Shown here piece after piece: positions 31,994-41,600 of a stretch of 64,000 nt of DNA. The notes below the pieces were generated by a model. It had not been told where the DNA came from. It did not search any database and was given only the letters and a program-made list of their open reading frames with translations. Position numbers and translations under genes: made by a program. Within the stretch, counting starts at the first letter, position 1; each line of letters starts with the position of its first letter. Origin of the DNA: Rebecca billardiae RCC1528 (taxonomy: Eukaryota > Haptophyta). The stretch spans positions 248,001 through 312,000 of the forward strand of contig OZ251248.1 of the NCBI GenBank assembly GCA_965240325.2, given 5' to 3'.

Positions 31994-33580
31994 ATGGCGG
32001 GCCGTAGGTCCGCCCCTTGTAGTGCCCGGGAAAAAGATAAGAAAAAGAAAAGGGAAAAAGAAAATCGCCTCGCAGAGAAAAGAAAATCGTCGCCGCTTCG
32101 CTCACTACCGGGCGCCCTCGCAGCTCCCACTGGGGACGCTCGGCCGAAAACCATCTTGGCCATGGCGCGGAGCGCATGGGCGGCGCGCGCCGAATCCAAC
32201 GCCGGCGCGGACATCGCGCGAGGATTCCCGAGACGTGTTTTCGCCCGATTCGCGATTGCTGCCCTCGTCGTCTCGCGTGCAGGTCGAACGGGGGCTGAAT
32301 CGACGCGTTTGGAGCGGTACGCTCGGCGCGTCGACACGATCGTGCGACCTGGGGCGATCCTCGCCCGACGTGCACGTCGAAAGCTCGCACCGGCCATAGC
32401 ATCATGCGCTGCGCACGATGGCCGCCTCGCGCGATCCACCGTCGCGCGTCGGGCTCGGTGCGGAAACGCATTCATCACGAGGCGTCTCGCGGGCGGGAAG
32501 CGCCATCGCACGCGACGCAAGCTTTGGCGCGGCCTTCTGAACACCATAACCGGAATCCACACACCGGACTGTCGCGTGCCCCGGTTGGCAAGGTCGGGCG
32601 CATGCAAATCCGTTTGCTACGATCGGTGGTTTTCCAGAGCGAGCGATCATCTTTCACGCTCGCGAGCTCGCGACCAAAGATCGCTCGGCGCCTGAGGGCC
32701 CACGTCCAGCCTGCAATCCCTGCATGGCGTCGACGGTGGCCAGTGCGACGGAGGCGCAGCGCGAAGCGGCGTACGAGGCGCACCGCACGCACCTGCCGGT
32801 TCTGCCGCCGTGGCCGGAATCGCGTCTTCGCGAGTCGGCGACTGAGGCGACAGCGCGCTATAACCGATCCCAGGTGCGCATTCGCGACGAGCTGAAACGT
32901 CGCGCGTGCAAGATCGCCGCACCATCCTTGTCCATGGCACGGTCGCTGCGGGACGAGGCCAACGTCGTAAAGCCAGTGGCGCATGCGCTGCGCTTCCTGT
33001 GCCTGCTCGAACAGCGCGTGCCCACCCTCGATCGCGAGTGGCACACGCTCTCGCACTGCGCGCGCGCGCACCACCGAGAGCTCCTGATTATGATACCGCC
33101 GAACGTGCGAGTGCCGGACCTGTCGCGCGGAGCGGCGAGCGCCGACGAGCGCTTGGACCTGGACGCGCTGTTGCGCAGCGTGGCGGCCGTGCACGACGCC
33201 GACGCGACCTTCGCCGAGCCCATCGTGCCCGGAGCGGACATTGGCATCCTCGCGACACACGATCTCAGCTGGCAGCACGAGGAGATGCTCACAATCTCCT
33301 CTGGCGGATTCGTCGGCGGCGAGGTGCTCGACTACGTCATCGCGGTCGAGATGCGGCACATGCAGCGCGTACGCACACTGTCGGTGAGCTCGCACCAGAG
33401 TCATCTGTCGCGTTATTATTCGTCAGTGAGTCAGGTAGCTCACCATCATCTGTGTGTCGCATTGTTATTCGTCATCCTGCCCGTCAAACCGCTAAATAAA
33501 AGACGCGAACCCGCTGGGGAAATATTGCGACAGCACTGGCACGGCCCGCCGACCCCCCCGCCCGCCAGGGCAGAGTTTTT
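31994..33580 (+). mobile_element. dispersed element, copy D (best-preserved reading frame)
   Basis: A full-length copy in tandem with copy C. It shares the start, the purine-rich tract, the RVFARFAIAALVVSRAG-coding block and the 3' tail (ctaaataaaagacgcgaacc ... ggcagagtt). It keeps a single intact 287-codon frame at 32724-33587, listed separately. Subterminal ggcgggccgt is present near the 5' end on plus and near the 3' end on minus, a weak inverted similarity. The terminal sequences do not place it in a transposon superfamily that I can name. Confidence 0.75.
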
Positions 33581-33587
33581 TCCGTGA
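32724..33587 (+). CDS. element-encoded protein, possibly an N-terminal Ulp1-like (C48) peptidase fragment
   Basis: A 287-residue intact frame from an ATG. Segments conserved between copies are ATEAQRxAAYEAHRTHLP, LRFLCLLEQRVPTLDREWHTL, PDLSRGAASADERLDLDALL and AEPIVPGADIGILATHDLSW. The portion LSWQHEEMLTISSGGFVGGE followed by VLDYVIAVEMRHMQRV resembles the start of Ulp1/SENP domains (a helix ending in W-L-N-D-E-V-I-x-x-Y). Copy A continues with RVLHIPSWVWALL, where Ulp1 proteins have their next strand. The catalytic His/Asp/Cys half is missing, and in copy D the frame switches to the repeat tail (SRYYSSVSQ). If expressed it would be inactive as a protease. The family assignment is tentative, but the region's conservation between copies argues that it was once coding. 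Confidence 0.4.
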   Translation: MASTVASATEAQREAAYEAHRTHLPVLPPWPESRLRESATEATARYNRSQVRIRDELKRRACKIAAPSLSMARSLRDEANVVKPVAHALRFLCLLEQRVPTLDREWHTLSHCARAHHRELLIMIPPNVRVPDLSRGAASADERLDLDALLRSVAAVHDADATFAEPIVPGADIGILATHDLSWQHEEMLTISSGGFVGGEVLDYVIAVEMRHMQRVRTLSVSSHQSHLSRYYSSVSQVAHHHLCVALLFVILPVKPLNKRREPAGEILRQHWHGPPTPPPARAEFFP

Positions 33588-33649
33588 CGCTTCGGACGGT
33601 CCGCAGCTCGAGTCAGCGAATCCGGTCTCGGCCGGACAGTGGAACTCGG

Positions 33650-33830
33650 GTGGAAGCCGCGACTTCGCGGCGGACGGAGCCTCAAACGAGCGGTGCCTCG
33701 GCTCGCGGCGCGATCTACTCGGCGAAGACCGACGAGGCTGCTCGCGGGCCCGACTATGCGTCGACGCGGGCTGGGGTCGTCTTCCGCGTGGCGCTGGGCA
33801 AGTTCCTCGCCGCCCTGACGGGTGCTCTCC
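33650..33830 (+). pseudogene. PARP/ADP-ribosyltransferase-like remnant
   Basis: The plus frame reads GASARGAIYSAKTDEAARGP followed by DYASTRAGVVFRVALGKFLA. This pattern, G-A/S-x-G-x-I-Y-F-A then a gap and G-V-(V/I)-x-x-x-V-x-L-G-K, resembles the central part of PARP-type ADP-ribosyltransferase domains (as in single-domain PARP-like proteins of oomycetes and algae). The upstream His-containing strand and the downstream catalytic Glu region are not visible, and the expected FA is SA here. It lies immediately downstream of copy D. I consider it a fragment of a gene disrupted by the repeats, at low confidence. Confidence 0.25.
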
Positions 33831-34489
33831 TTTCGCCCTCACGGCGCGCGCGGTGCGTTTCGCGAGCTTCTTGCATGCGCCGCCCGCGGTTGCGCCCGAG
33901 CCTGATGCTTCAGTCGACACGGCAGGTGGCTCGCGCAGGGTGGGATTGTGTGCGGGTGCCGCTGGCGGTGCGTCTCACCCTCCTGAAATTGTGTGGGAGG
34001 CTGTGACATTGCACGCGTACACCCCGCCACGCCCGCGGCCCGCCCGCGCAAACGCCGCGCCGCGCAGTTGTCTTTGACCTCGAGCGAGCCTGAGGCGTGG
34101 AGGCGACCGACGGCGGGGTGCGACTTGCCCACCGACCCGAGCCGCATCACCCAGCGCAGCCTCGCCCGCGACGACGCTTCGCCTGGCTGCCACTGCTCAG
34201 CCGCGTGCAAGGCGGGCTGGGCGACGTCTTCAGCCGAGCGCGGCTGCAGCGCAGCACGCGAGAGGCTGGAGCGCCATGACGCGGATGGCGGAGCGGGCTT
34301 TGGGCTGGCTGGCATGAGCCGCCAGGCTGTACCGTCCGCGCAGATCGCGCTCGGCCCGGCCGCAGCCCTCCTGAGCGCGCGCCTCAGAGCTGAGACTGAT
34401 CACGTGCACGCGCACAAGCCACACTGCCGTGGCTGTGTCGAGCAGCTGCGTGTGCTCGAGGCGCGGCGCTCGCACGGGCCACGCGGGCG

Positions 34490-35180
34490 CAGCGGGTGCG
34501 CGCAGCTGGCGCACGCAGTGCCACGTCCTGCCGCGCCAGTTTGGCGGCCGTCCGCCCCCCCGAGCTCGAGTTCTGCGCGCTTTGCGACGGCGCGGCCGGC
34601 CGCGCCCATCTTCATGCTTGGGCACGCCAGCATGGCCGCCGCCGGGCCTGCTGCGCGCGCCGAAGCTGGAGGGCGGAGGAGGGCGCTGGGCTGCTCCTAC
34701 GGCGTGCTGCAGCCCGGGCAGGCTTTTCCGCGGCGCGGCGAGGCCGTCGCGCCTGCTCGCCGCCGTCGAGTCGCCCGTGCTGAGTGACCGTCGGCCGCAT
34801 GTGCTCGGCGGCACCGCAGGCAGGCGTCCCATACCAGTGTGCTCGAGCCGCTGCGCGCACCCAAGGCGAGCTGCTCGAGCGGGCTAGGTGGGCCCACGGA
34901 GTGCGCGCAGCTGGCGCACGCAGCCCCGCGTCATGGGGTGTCGGTTTGACGGTCGCCAGCCCCCGTGGGCTCGAGCTCTGTGCGCTTCACCACGGAGGTG
35001 CCGACGGCGCCCCGCGGCGCGCAACGGCGTGGCAGCATGGCCGCCGCCGGCGCCGCCGCACATGCCGCCGCTTACGGGCAGTCGAGAGCTTGGGGCAGCA
35101 CCTACGGCATGCTGCAGCTCGGGCGGGCTCTGCCAGCCTGCTGTGGCGTGATCGCGCATTTTCCAGACCGTCGACTCGCC
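34490..35180. repeat. divergent tandem duplication, unit about 405 bp
   Basis: gcgcgcagctggcgcacgca occurs at about 34497 and 34903. The following about 230 bp can be aligned between the two with many substitutions (gcatggccgccgccgg and ctacggcgtgctgcagc / ctacggcatgctgcagc are shared). A weaker third similarity may exist near 35450. In one plus frame the two units share ELEFCALCDG / GLELCALHHG and QHGRR, suggesting old coding repeats, but stops and frame changes prevent a gene model. Confidence 0.5.
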
Positions 35181-36386
35181 CGCGCTGCATATTTGTTTGC
35201 TGCGCGTGCTCGACGGCGCCGCTGCTGCCGCTACGGCCGCGCGTTGCTGCGTCGCGAGCGAGCCCGATGCGAGCTGAACGGCGGCGTGCTCATCGCTGCT
35301 GGCGCAGATGGGCGCGTCATGGTGGCCACGCACGATGCTGAGTGCTCGCGCGTGCCAGACGAGGCGCGTGCTCGCGCTGTGGCTCAATGTCCGGCAGTGC
35401 GCGTGGCAGGCCGCAGCTGCTCGACAACAGAACCAGCGGGCAGTGATCGGGCTGCGCGCGCGCAGCTGATGGCGGCGAACGAGCGAGCCCGCACCGCCGC
35501 GCAAGGGCTGGGCGACTGGCGCCGAGGTGGCGCGCACGTCGTCCGCTGCCGTTGGCATCGCGGCGGACGCTTCAAGCTCGTTCGGCCGGCGTGTTTTCTC
35601 CGACGCCCACCTGCGAGCGCTGCCGGCACCGTGCTCGGGCGTCAGTATCGGTGGGCTCGAGCACGCGTGGTGAGGCGCTCGGAGCGGTCGACGGCCATGA
35701 TCGGGCAGCGCACGGTGGGCGCAGGCCACGCGCACGCCAGCGCCCCGCGTGGCGTGGCTTCACGGGGCGCAGCCACCAGGAGACTGTGCTGCGACGAGCT
35801 CGGGCGCGCTCGGGCGCCGCTGCTCTGCATTTTCCCGAAAAATCGGTTTTCGTGCCCTCGACCGGCGGTATGCCGCCGGGGTGGCCGCAGCTGCGCTCGG
35901 AGCAGCGCGCACGCGCACCGCCGTGTGCGCCCGCCCGCTTTCGCCGCCGCCGAGCTCGAGCACAGCGCTGCGCGGGGCTGCGTAATGCCAACGGCGCATG
36001 ATTTTTTGCCCGCGCCGAGCGCGCGTCGGCGCGCGCAGCGCGCTCAGGTGTGGCCTGCTACCAAGGTCTGTGCCACGATTCGACGCGCCTATGGTGCGCC
36101 GAATTTAGGCGCACCGCTTCAGAATTGTCCGATGATTCGACTAGTGGTGCGGACAACTTAAAACGTCACCCTGAGCAGTTTTCCGGCACTGTGATAGTAT
36201 TATAATATATAGTATAATAAATAAAGTACTTTATAATACGTAGCTAATTAAGAAATATATCCGAGAGTAGGCTAGCCGTGAGAACTGAGATCTCTGACTT
36301 CTTATTGCGCGCCCGCCGCGATATTGCCTGTACGTATGGGGGTCGATTTGACTCACTCCTCTGAGATGGCATCAGATTCAGAGTCG

Positions 36387-38114
36387 TCAGTAGTGCTGAC
36401 ACCGAACACGAGTGACACGACAGCCTGGTGGGAGGGCGACGGGCACGACGCGCAGCAGCCCGTCGCTCGCGACATCATCCCCCAGATGGGCCCACAGGCT
36501 CTCACCAGTGAGCGCGTCCACGACCGCCCGCTCGCCGCACCGGATCTTCATGGCCTCATCAGGATGCCCTGTGGCTGGATCATGATGGTGCGGGCGCCCC
36601 CACCCGTCCGGAGCGCGGTGGGGCGGCCACGTGCGCTCGTGGGAGAAGATACCGAACGGGCCGCTTGTGACGTACTCGGACTCGTCTTCGGCCCCGGGCG
36701 CGTGCGGGTAGCTGATCTTCACACACGGCAGCAGCCCGCTCGAGTACGGGCCGGACTCGCCGAGCAGGAGGGTCCGCAGCCGGGGGCAGTGCACGGAGCC
36801 CACAAAGGTGTGCTTGCCGAGGCCCGTCAAGTCGAGCAGCTCGAGCGACGGCGAGCGAATCGTCAGCGGCTCGCGGTAGCCCAAGCACAGCTCGAGCGTG
36901 CGCAGGCTCGGCAGGTGCGGCACGGCCTCCTCCACCAGCGAGATGATCTCCGCGCCCACCACGTCTGCAACATCCCTGGGCGGCCTGTTGGTGATGCGCA
37001 GCCGGTGCAGCTGCTGCAGTGCGCTCAGCGCGTGCACAGCCTTGGCGTCCACGCGGTACACGTGCATGCCCCTGATGCCGCAGATGTCGAGCTCGCGCAG
37101 CGCGTGAGCGCGGCTTGCGAGAAGCGCGAGCAAGCTCGGCGGGCGGGCGCACAGCGCGAGCACACGCGCCGCGTGCGGCCCACACAGCCGCGCGAGCGGG
37201 CTTGCAGCCGCCACGGCGGGCGGCGCGCCTGGTTCCGGCAGGTCGACGTACTCGCGCATCGACCCCCCGCTGCCGGCGCTCACCCCGTCGAGGCACACCG
37301 GCGCCGTCCAGCTGCGCATCCCCTCGGCCGTGTCCGCGCCCCCGCTCACCTGCAGCTGCTGCGCCATGTGCAGCACGAGCTCCGCGCGCTGCAGGCCGCC
37401 CAGCTCGCACCGCTCGAGCAGCCAGCCGAGCAGCCCGGCCTCGGGCGTGCCAAAGTGGATGCGCAAGTGCTGGATGCGCGCGCCCACGCGGCCGAGGTGG
37501 AGCAGGAAGTGCAGCCCGTCGGCCGGGCGCACGGCCAGGAAGTCGGCGCTCGGCCACGCGCACGGCTGCAGGCCGGCGCGCCGGAGCTGCGTGCACGCTC
37601 CGGTCGCGCGCACCGCGGCGGTGGGCGAGTCACACAGCGCGAGCACGAGCGCGAGCAGCTCGATGCTCAGGCTGAGGAGCGTGGCTCCGGCCGGCGGAGC
37701 CACCTCGGCAGCAGCCGACGCCGGCGCCTCCGCAGCGGCCGGCGGAGCGGCCTCAGCAGCGGCCGGCGTGGCCAGCTGCGCGGTGGCCTGCGCAGCTGCG
37801 GGCGCGGCCGCCTCGACGCTCCAGTGGCCGGAGCGCCAACGGACGAGCTCGCCGTGCACGCACACGGTGACCCACCCGCCCGGCTGGTGCGCGGCCACGA
37901 TGCGCGCGCGCGCGCCGTCGAGCGCACGCCGTTTAGCCCCGATGCCCCGCAAAACGACAGCGGCGCCATCGGACACCGTGGCGGGGCGCCCGCCCGCCGG
38001 CCGCTCGCGCGCGGCGCGCCGAGCGCGCAGCACCGTCGCGAGGTAGCGATCGCGAAGCCCGGCGCGCCGCGCGGCGCGCTCGGCAGTGGTCGAAGGCGAC
38101 GCCGTGCTCGGCAT
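36387..38114 (-). CDS. F-box/leucine-rich-repeat-like protein
   Basis: An intronless minus-strand frame of 575 residues from the ATG at 38114. Residues about 55-100 contain a small beta-domain pattern (GIGAKRRALDGARARIVAA...VCVHGELVRWRSGHW), common in algal proteins next to F-box or MYND modules. An Ala/Pro-rich linker follows, then a weak F-box-like helix (LSIELLALVLALCDSPTAAV). From about residue 215 onward irregular leucine-rich repeats are visible: IQHLRIHFG, LQRAELVLH, LRELDICGIRGMHV, LHRLRITN, LRTLELCLGY, LELLDLTGLGKHTF and CPRLRTLLLGE. The C-terminus (ERAVVDALTGESLWAHLGDDV) is more conserved-looking than the linkers. It is probably a substrate adaptor of a ubiquitin ligase. The F-box itself is not clear. 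Confidence 0.65.
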   Translation of the reverse strand: MPSTASPSTTAERAARRAGLRDRYLATVLRARRAARERPAGGRPATVSDGAAVVLRGIGAKRRALDGARARIVAAHQPGGWVTVCVHGELVRWRSGHWSVEAAAPAAAQATAQLATPAAAEAAPPAAAEAPASAAAEVAPPAGATLLSLSIELLALVLALCDSPTAAVRATGACTQLRRAGLQPCAWPSADFLAVRPADGLHFLLHLGRVGARIQHLRIHFGTPEAGLLGWLLERCELGGLQRAELVLHMAQQLQVSGGADTAEGMRSWTAPVCLDGVSAGSGGSMREYVDLPEPGAPPAVAAASPLARLCGPHAARVLALCARPPSLLALLASRAHALRELDICGIRGMHVYRVDAKAVHALSALQQLHRLRITNRPPRDVADVVGAEIISLVEEAVPHLPSLRTLELCLGYREPLTIRSPSLELLDLTGLGKHTFVGSVHCPRLRTLLLGESGPYSSGLLPCVKISYPHAPGAEDESEYVTSGPFGIFSHERTWPPHRAPDGWGRPHHHDPATGHPDEAMKIRCGERAVVDALTGESLWAHLGDDVASDGLLRVVPVALPPGCRVTRVRCQHY

Positions 38115-38686
38115 ACTGTAGCGCGAGCGAGATCAAGTGATCAACGTGAACGACGCGGGAGGTTGAAGGTGGTCGGGGGGTCCGGAGCCGGTCATCCAGG
38201 GTACTGCCGGAGGGTGCCTTCCTGATCTCAGCAAGATCTCCAAGATCAAGAGACGAACTGGCATGCCGCGCGCGATGCCGGATGCGCAGCTGGCATCCCC
38301 GCATCCCGTCGGCAGCGCGAGCGGTCGCACGCGCACGTCAACGTTTACGTGGGCAGCTAGGCATGATCTGCCGTTCGCAAATGCCTTCGCTCGTCGTCGG
38401 CCGTCCGGCGCTCCGGAAATAATGGCTAACTAAAACGAAGCAGGCGTGACTGGTGAGGCATGGCCAGCTGGCAGTGGCAGCTGTCAGTGTCAGACCTCAC
38501 GAGTCACGGCTCACCGACGACTCAGTGCCGCATCAGCTACTAGCTACTGTAGGGGCAGGGCTTGCGTCTCTTAGAACGCCGACTTCGTGTCGTCGACGAT
38601 CGGGCACTGCCGCCGACGAATCAGGAGACCCGCGTCGTCCTACCTGTGTCCTTTAAAAATCATAGAATGAGTAAACTGTAGTCTAC
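38115..38686. other. intergenic with a 75-bp repeat copy
   Basis: The F-box/LRR gene starts on the left and the Eps15-like gene ends on the right, both on minus, so this holds the promoter of the former and the 3' region of the latter. The second copy of the 75-bp repeat (cgggcactgccgccgacgaa ... atcatagaatgagt) lies at about 38598-38672, ending 15 bp before the Eps15-like stop codon. Confidence 0.7.
38598..38672. repeat. 75-bp dispersed repeat, copy 2
   Basis: It matches 6838-6912 with a few changes (gtcctttaaaaatcatagaa here, gtcgttaaatcatagaa there). It is followed by gagtaaactgta, a word also found at the end of repeat R. It lies in the predicted 3' UTR of the Eps15-like gene. Confidence 0.7.
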
Positions 38687-41600
38687 TTACATGGCATCGA
38701 GAATGGAGTTGATGGCTGCGCCCACGTCCCCGCCCGCCTTGGCCAGGTGCTCCTGCGCGACCGACTCGTCGATGTCGCCGACGACGGCCTGCGCGGGGAG
38801 GGCATCCGGGCACGGCCGTCCGGACGCAGGCGCGGCGGCGCGCCCAAAGCAGGTAGGTCAGCAGCGCCCGAGGCGAGATGGGAGGCACGCCCGGGCCACG
38901 TGCATGCGCGAGCGCCGGGTGGGCTGTGCGTGCGCGCGTGCACTTCTCGCGCCGCACCCGAATCTGAGACAGTTGCTCGGCGTTCACGCCGCCGCCGCCG
39001 CCGCCGGGCGCGGGCGGCGGCGCTGCGAACGGGTCGGCGCCGAAGGGCGTGCCGCCGTCTGCGCCGAACCCGCCGCCGCCGCCACCACCAAAGTCGGCTC
39101 CGCTGTCGCCAAACCCGGCGGCGGCGGCGCCGCCGAATCCCGTGGCCGCGTCGTCGCCAAAACCGGCGGCCGCCGCGCCGTCGCCAAAGCCTGCGGCGCC
39201 GTTGCCGAAGCCGCCGCCATCGCCAAAGCCGGCGCCGTCGCTGCCGAAGCCGCCATCGCTGCCGAAGCCGCCCGCGCCAGCGCCGTCGCCAAAGCCGGCG
39301 GCGGCCGCGCCGCCGCCAAAGCCAGCGGCCACGCCGCCGCCGTCTCCAAAGCCACCGCCGCTCTCCCCGAAGGTTGGCGGCGTCGCGTCCGCGCCGAAGC
39401 CGCCGTCGGCGGCTCCGAAGGGCGAGTCGGCTGCGTCCCCGAAGCCGGCCGCGCTGCCGCCGGGGCTCCCGAACCCGTCGGCGCCGCCAAAGCCGCCCGC
39501 CGCGCCCGCTCCAGCGGCGGGGCTCCCGAATGGGTCGCCAGCGCTCGCGGCCGCGCCGCCGCCCGTGGCCGAGCCCGCAGGGCTCCCGAGCTCGCCGGAG
39601 TCGAAGGAGGCGTCGGGGAAGGAGCCGTCGAAGCCCGAGGCGGAGTCGAACCGACCCACGCCCGGCTCGGCTTCGCCGTCGTCCGCGCCGCCGTCGAAGC
39701 CGCCCGCGCCGAAGACAGCCTCTGCGGGCTCCCCGCCGCCGCCGCCCGCTGAGGGACCAACACCACTTGGCGGCGTCGCATCGCCGTCGCCGCCGCCGCC
39801 AAACCCGCTGCCGTCGGGCGGGTCGGCATCGAAGCCGGGGCTCGGGTCGGTGCCGAAGCCCCCCGCGTCGAAGCCGCCCGCACTCGCGCCGTCAGCCGCG
39901 CCGCCGCCGCCGCCGAACCCACCGTCGGCGGGCTCGGCAGCGCCTGCGCCCACCGATTCTGCGAATGCGTCCGGAGCAGCGGCGCGCTCGGCCGCGCCCG
40001 TAGCGTCGAAGCCGCCGTCGCCGTCGCCGCCGCCGCTGCCCGCACTCGCCGAGCCGGCGACGTGCGGCGGGGGCGCGGCGGGGCTACCGCCGCCGAAGCC
40101 GTCGTCGCCGAACGGCGTGTCCGCGGCGCCCGCCCTGCGCGGCGAGGGCGCGGATTCCGCGTCCGCCGCGGCGGCGTGCACGGGCGGAGGCGGCGCGCCG
40201 CCCGCTGCACCCGGGCTGCCCGGCTGCGCCGCGAGGGCGCGCGCCTCATCAGCCAGCTCGCTCGCCGCTTGCCTCGCAGCGCCCTTGGCCTGCGTCGCCG
40301 CCGCCGCCCGCTCCCTCGCCGCCTGCACCTCCGCCTCGAGCGCGCTCCGCCGCTTCTCCTCCAGCGCAGCCTCATCCGCCGCCAGCCCTGCCTCCTCCCG
40401 AGCGTGCGCGAGCTCGGCGTCGAGGGCCGCCACGAGCCTTCGCGACTCGGCGATCGCGGCGTCGTGCCGCTCCTTCTCGAGCGCGGCGACGTGCAGCGCG
40501 GCGCGCGCCGCGTCCACGCGGGACTCCAGGCTCGCGCGCTCCTCGCCCTCCGAGCCACCGCCGGCGCGCGCCGCCTCAACCGCCGCACTCACTTCCGCCA
40601 GCTCGGCGCGCAGTCTGGCACACGCGCGCGCGTCGTCGAGCTCGGCGCGGCGCGCGCCGAGCTGCGCGGAGAGCTGCGCGGCGGACGCGGCCGCCTCGTC
40701 CTCCTGCGCCCGGAGCTCGGCGAGCTCCGCCTCGACGACCGCGAGCTCGGCGCGCAGGCCCGCGGCCGTGTGACCGCCCGCGCCGCCAGCGCCGCCGCCC
40801 GCGCGCTCGAGCGCCGCCGCGCGCAGCCGGGCCGCCTCCTGGCGCGCCGCGGCAAGCTGCGCGGCTACCGACTGCAACTCGGCGACGGCGGCGCTCGCCG
40901 GTCGGTCCGCCGCCGTCTCCGCCTCGAGGAGCGACGAGAGCTCGGACTTGATCTCGGCCTGCGCGGCGCGGCACGGCGCGGCGTGCAGCGCGGGGGCGAG
41001 CGCACACGCGGGCAGCGAGCGAGCGAACACGCAGGCAGCGAGCCGGGTGCCGCGCACCCAAACCGCGGGGGAGTGTGCGAGGATCAGCCGGGCGCACGCG
41101 GCGGCGGTGCCGCGCGGTCTTGCGCGTGCGCACACGCGCGCACCAGCTCCGCCGTGGCCCGCTCGAGCTGCGCGCGCACGTCCGCCTCAGCCATCACGCC
41201 GGCGTGCGCGCGGCTGCGTGCCAACTCCGCTTCCGCTGAGAACGCCCCCAGCGCGGCGCGCGTGCGCTCGAGCTCGTCGCGAGCGGCGGCGGAGGCTTCC
41301 GACTCGGCCGCGGCGGAGCGTGGCGCGGAGCCCGAGTCGCTGGCGGGGCCGGCGGCGCTCATCGCGGGCGTGGGGGCCAGCCCCTCGCCAAAGGCGGGCG
41401 GCGGCTTGGGCGGCGACGGCACTGCGCCCTTTCGCCCAGGCCGCGCGCGAGCCGCGCCGCCGCTGCCGGCGCCAGCCCCGCCGCCGCCCGGCGGCGGCGA
41501 GACCGCCGCCGCCGAGGGCTGCGGCGGCGGCTGCTCGCGCTCCTGCGGCGACTCCAGAAACCCCGAGCCGAAGGACATCCGGAGCCCGTCCAAGTCGCGC

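Larger units (their letters stand above)
33581..36386. other. degenerate coding-like region without an intact gene
   Basis: Long frames are open on both strands because of GC content. Two observations stand out and are listed separately: a PARP-like segment at 33650-33830 and a divergent local duplication at 34490-35180. 36180-36260 is AT-rich and separates this region from the F-box-like gene. I see no complete gene. Confidence 0.4.

Noticed and set aside
36324-38225. 633-codon plus frame opposite the F-box/LRR-like gene
   Set aside because: His/Arg/Gln/Ala-rich antisense shadow; the minus strand carries the leucine-rich pattern.
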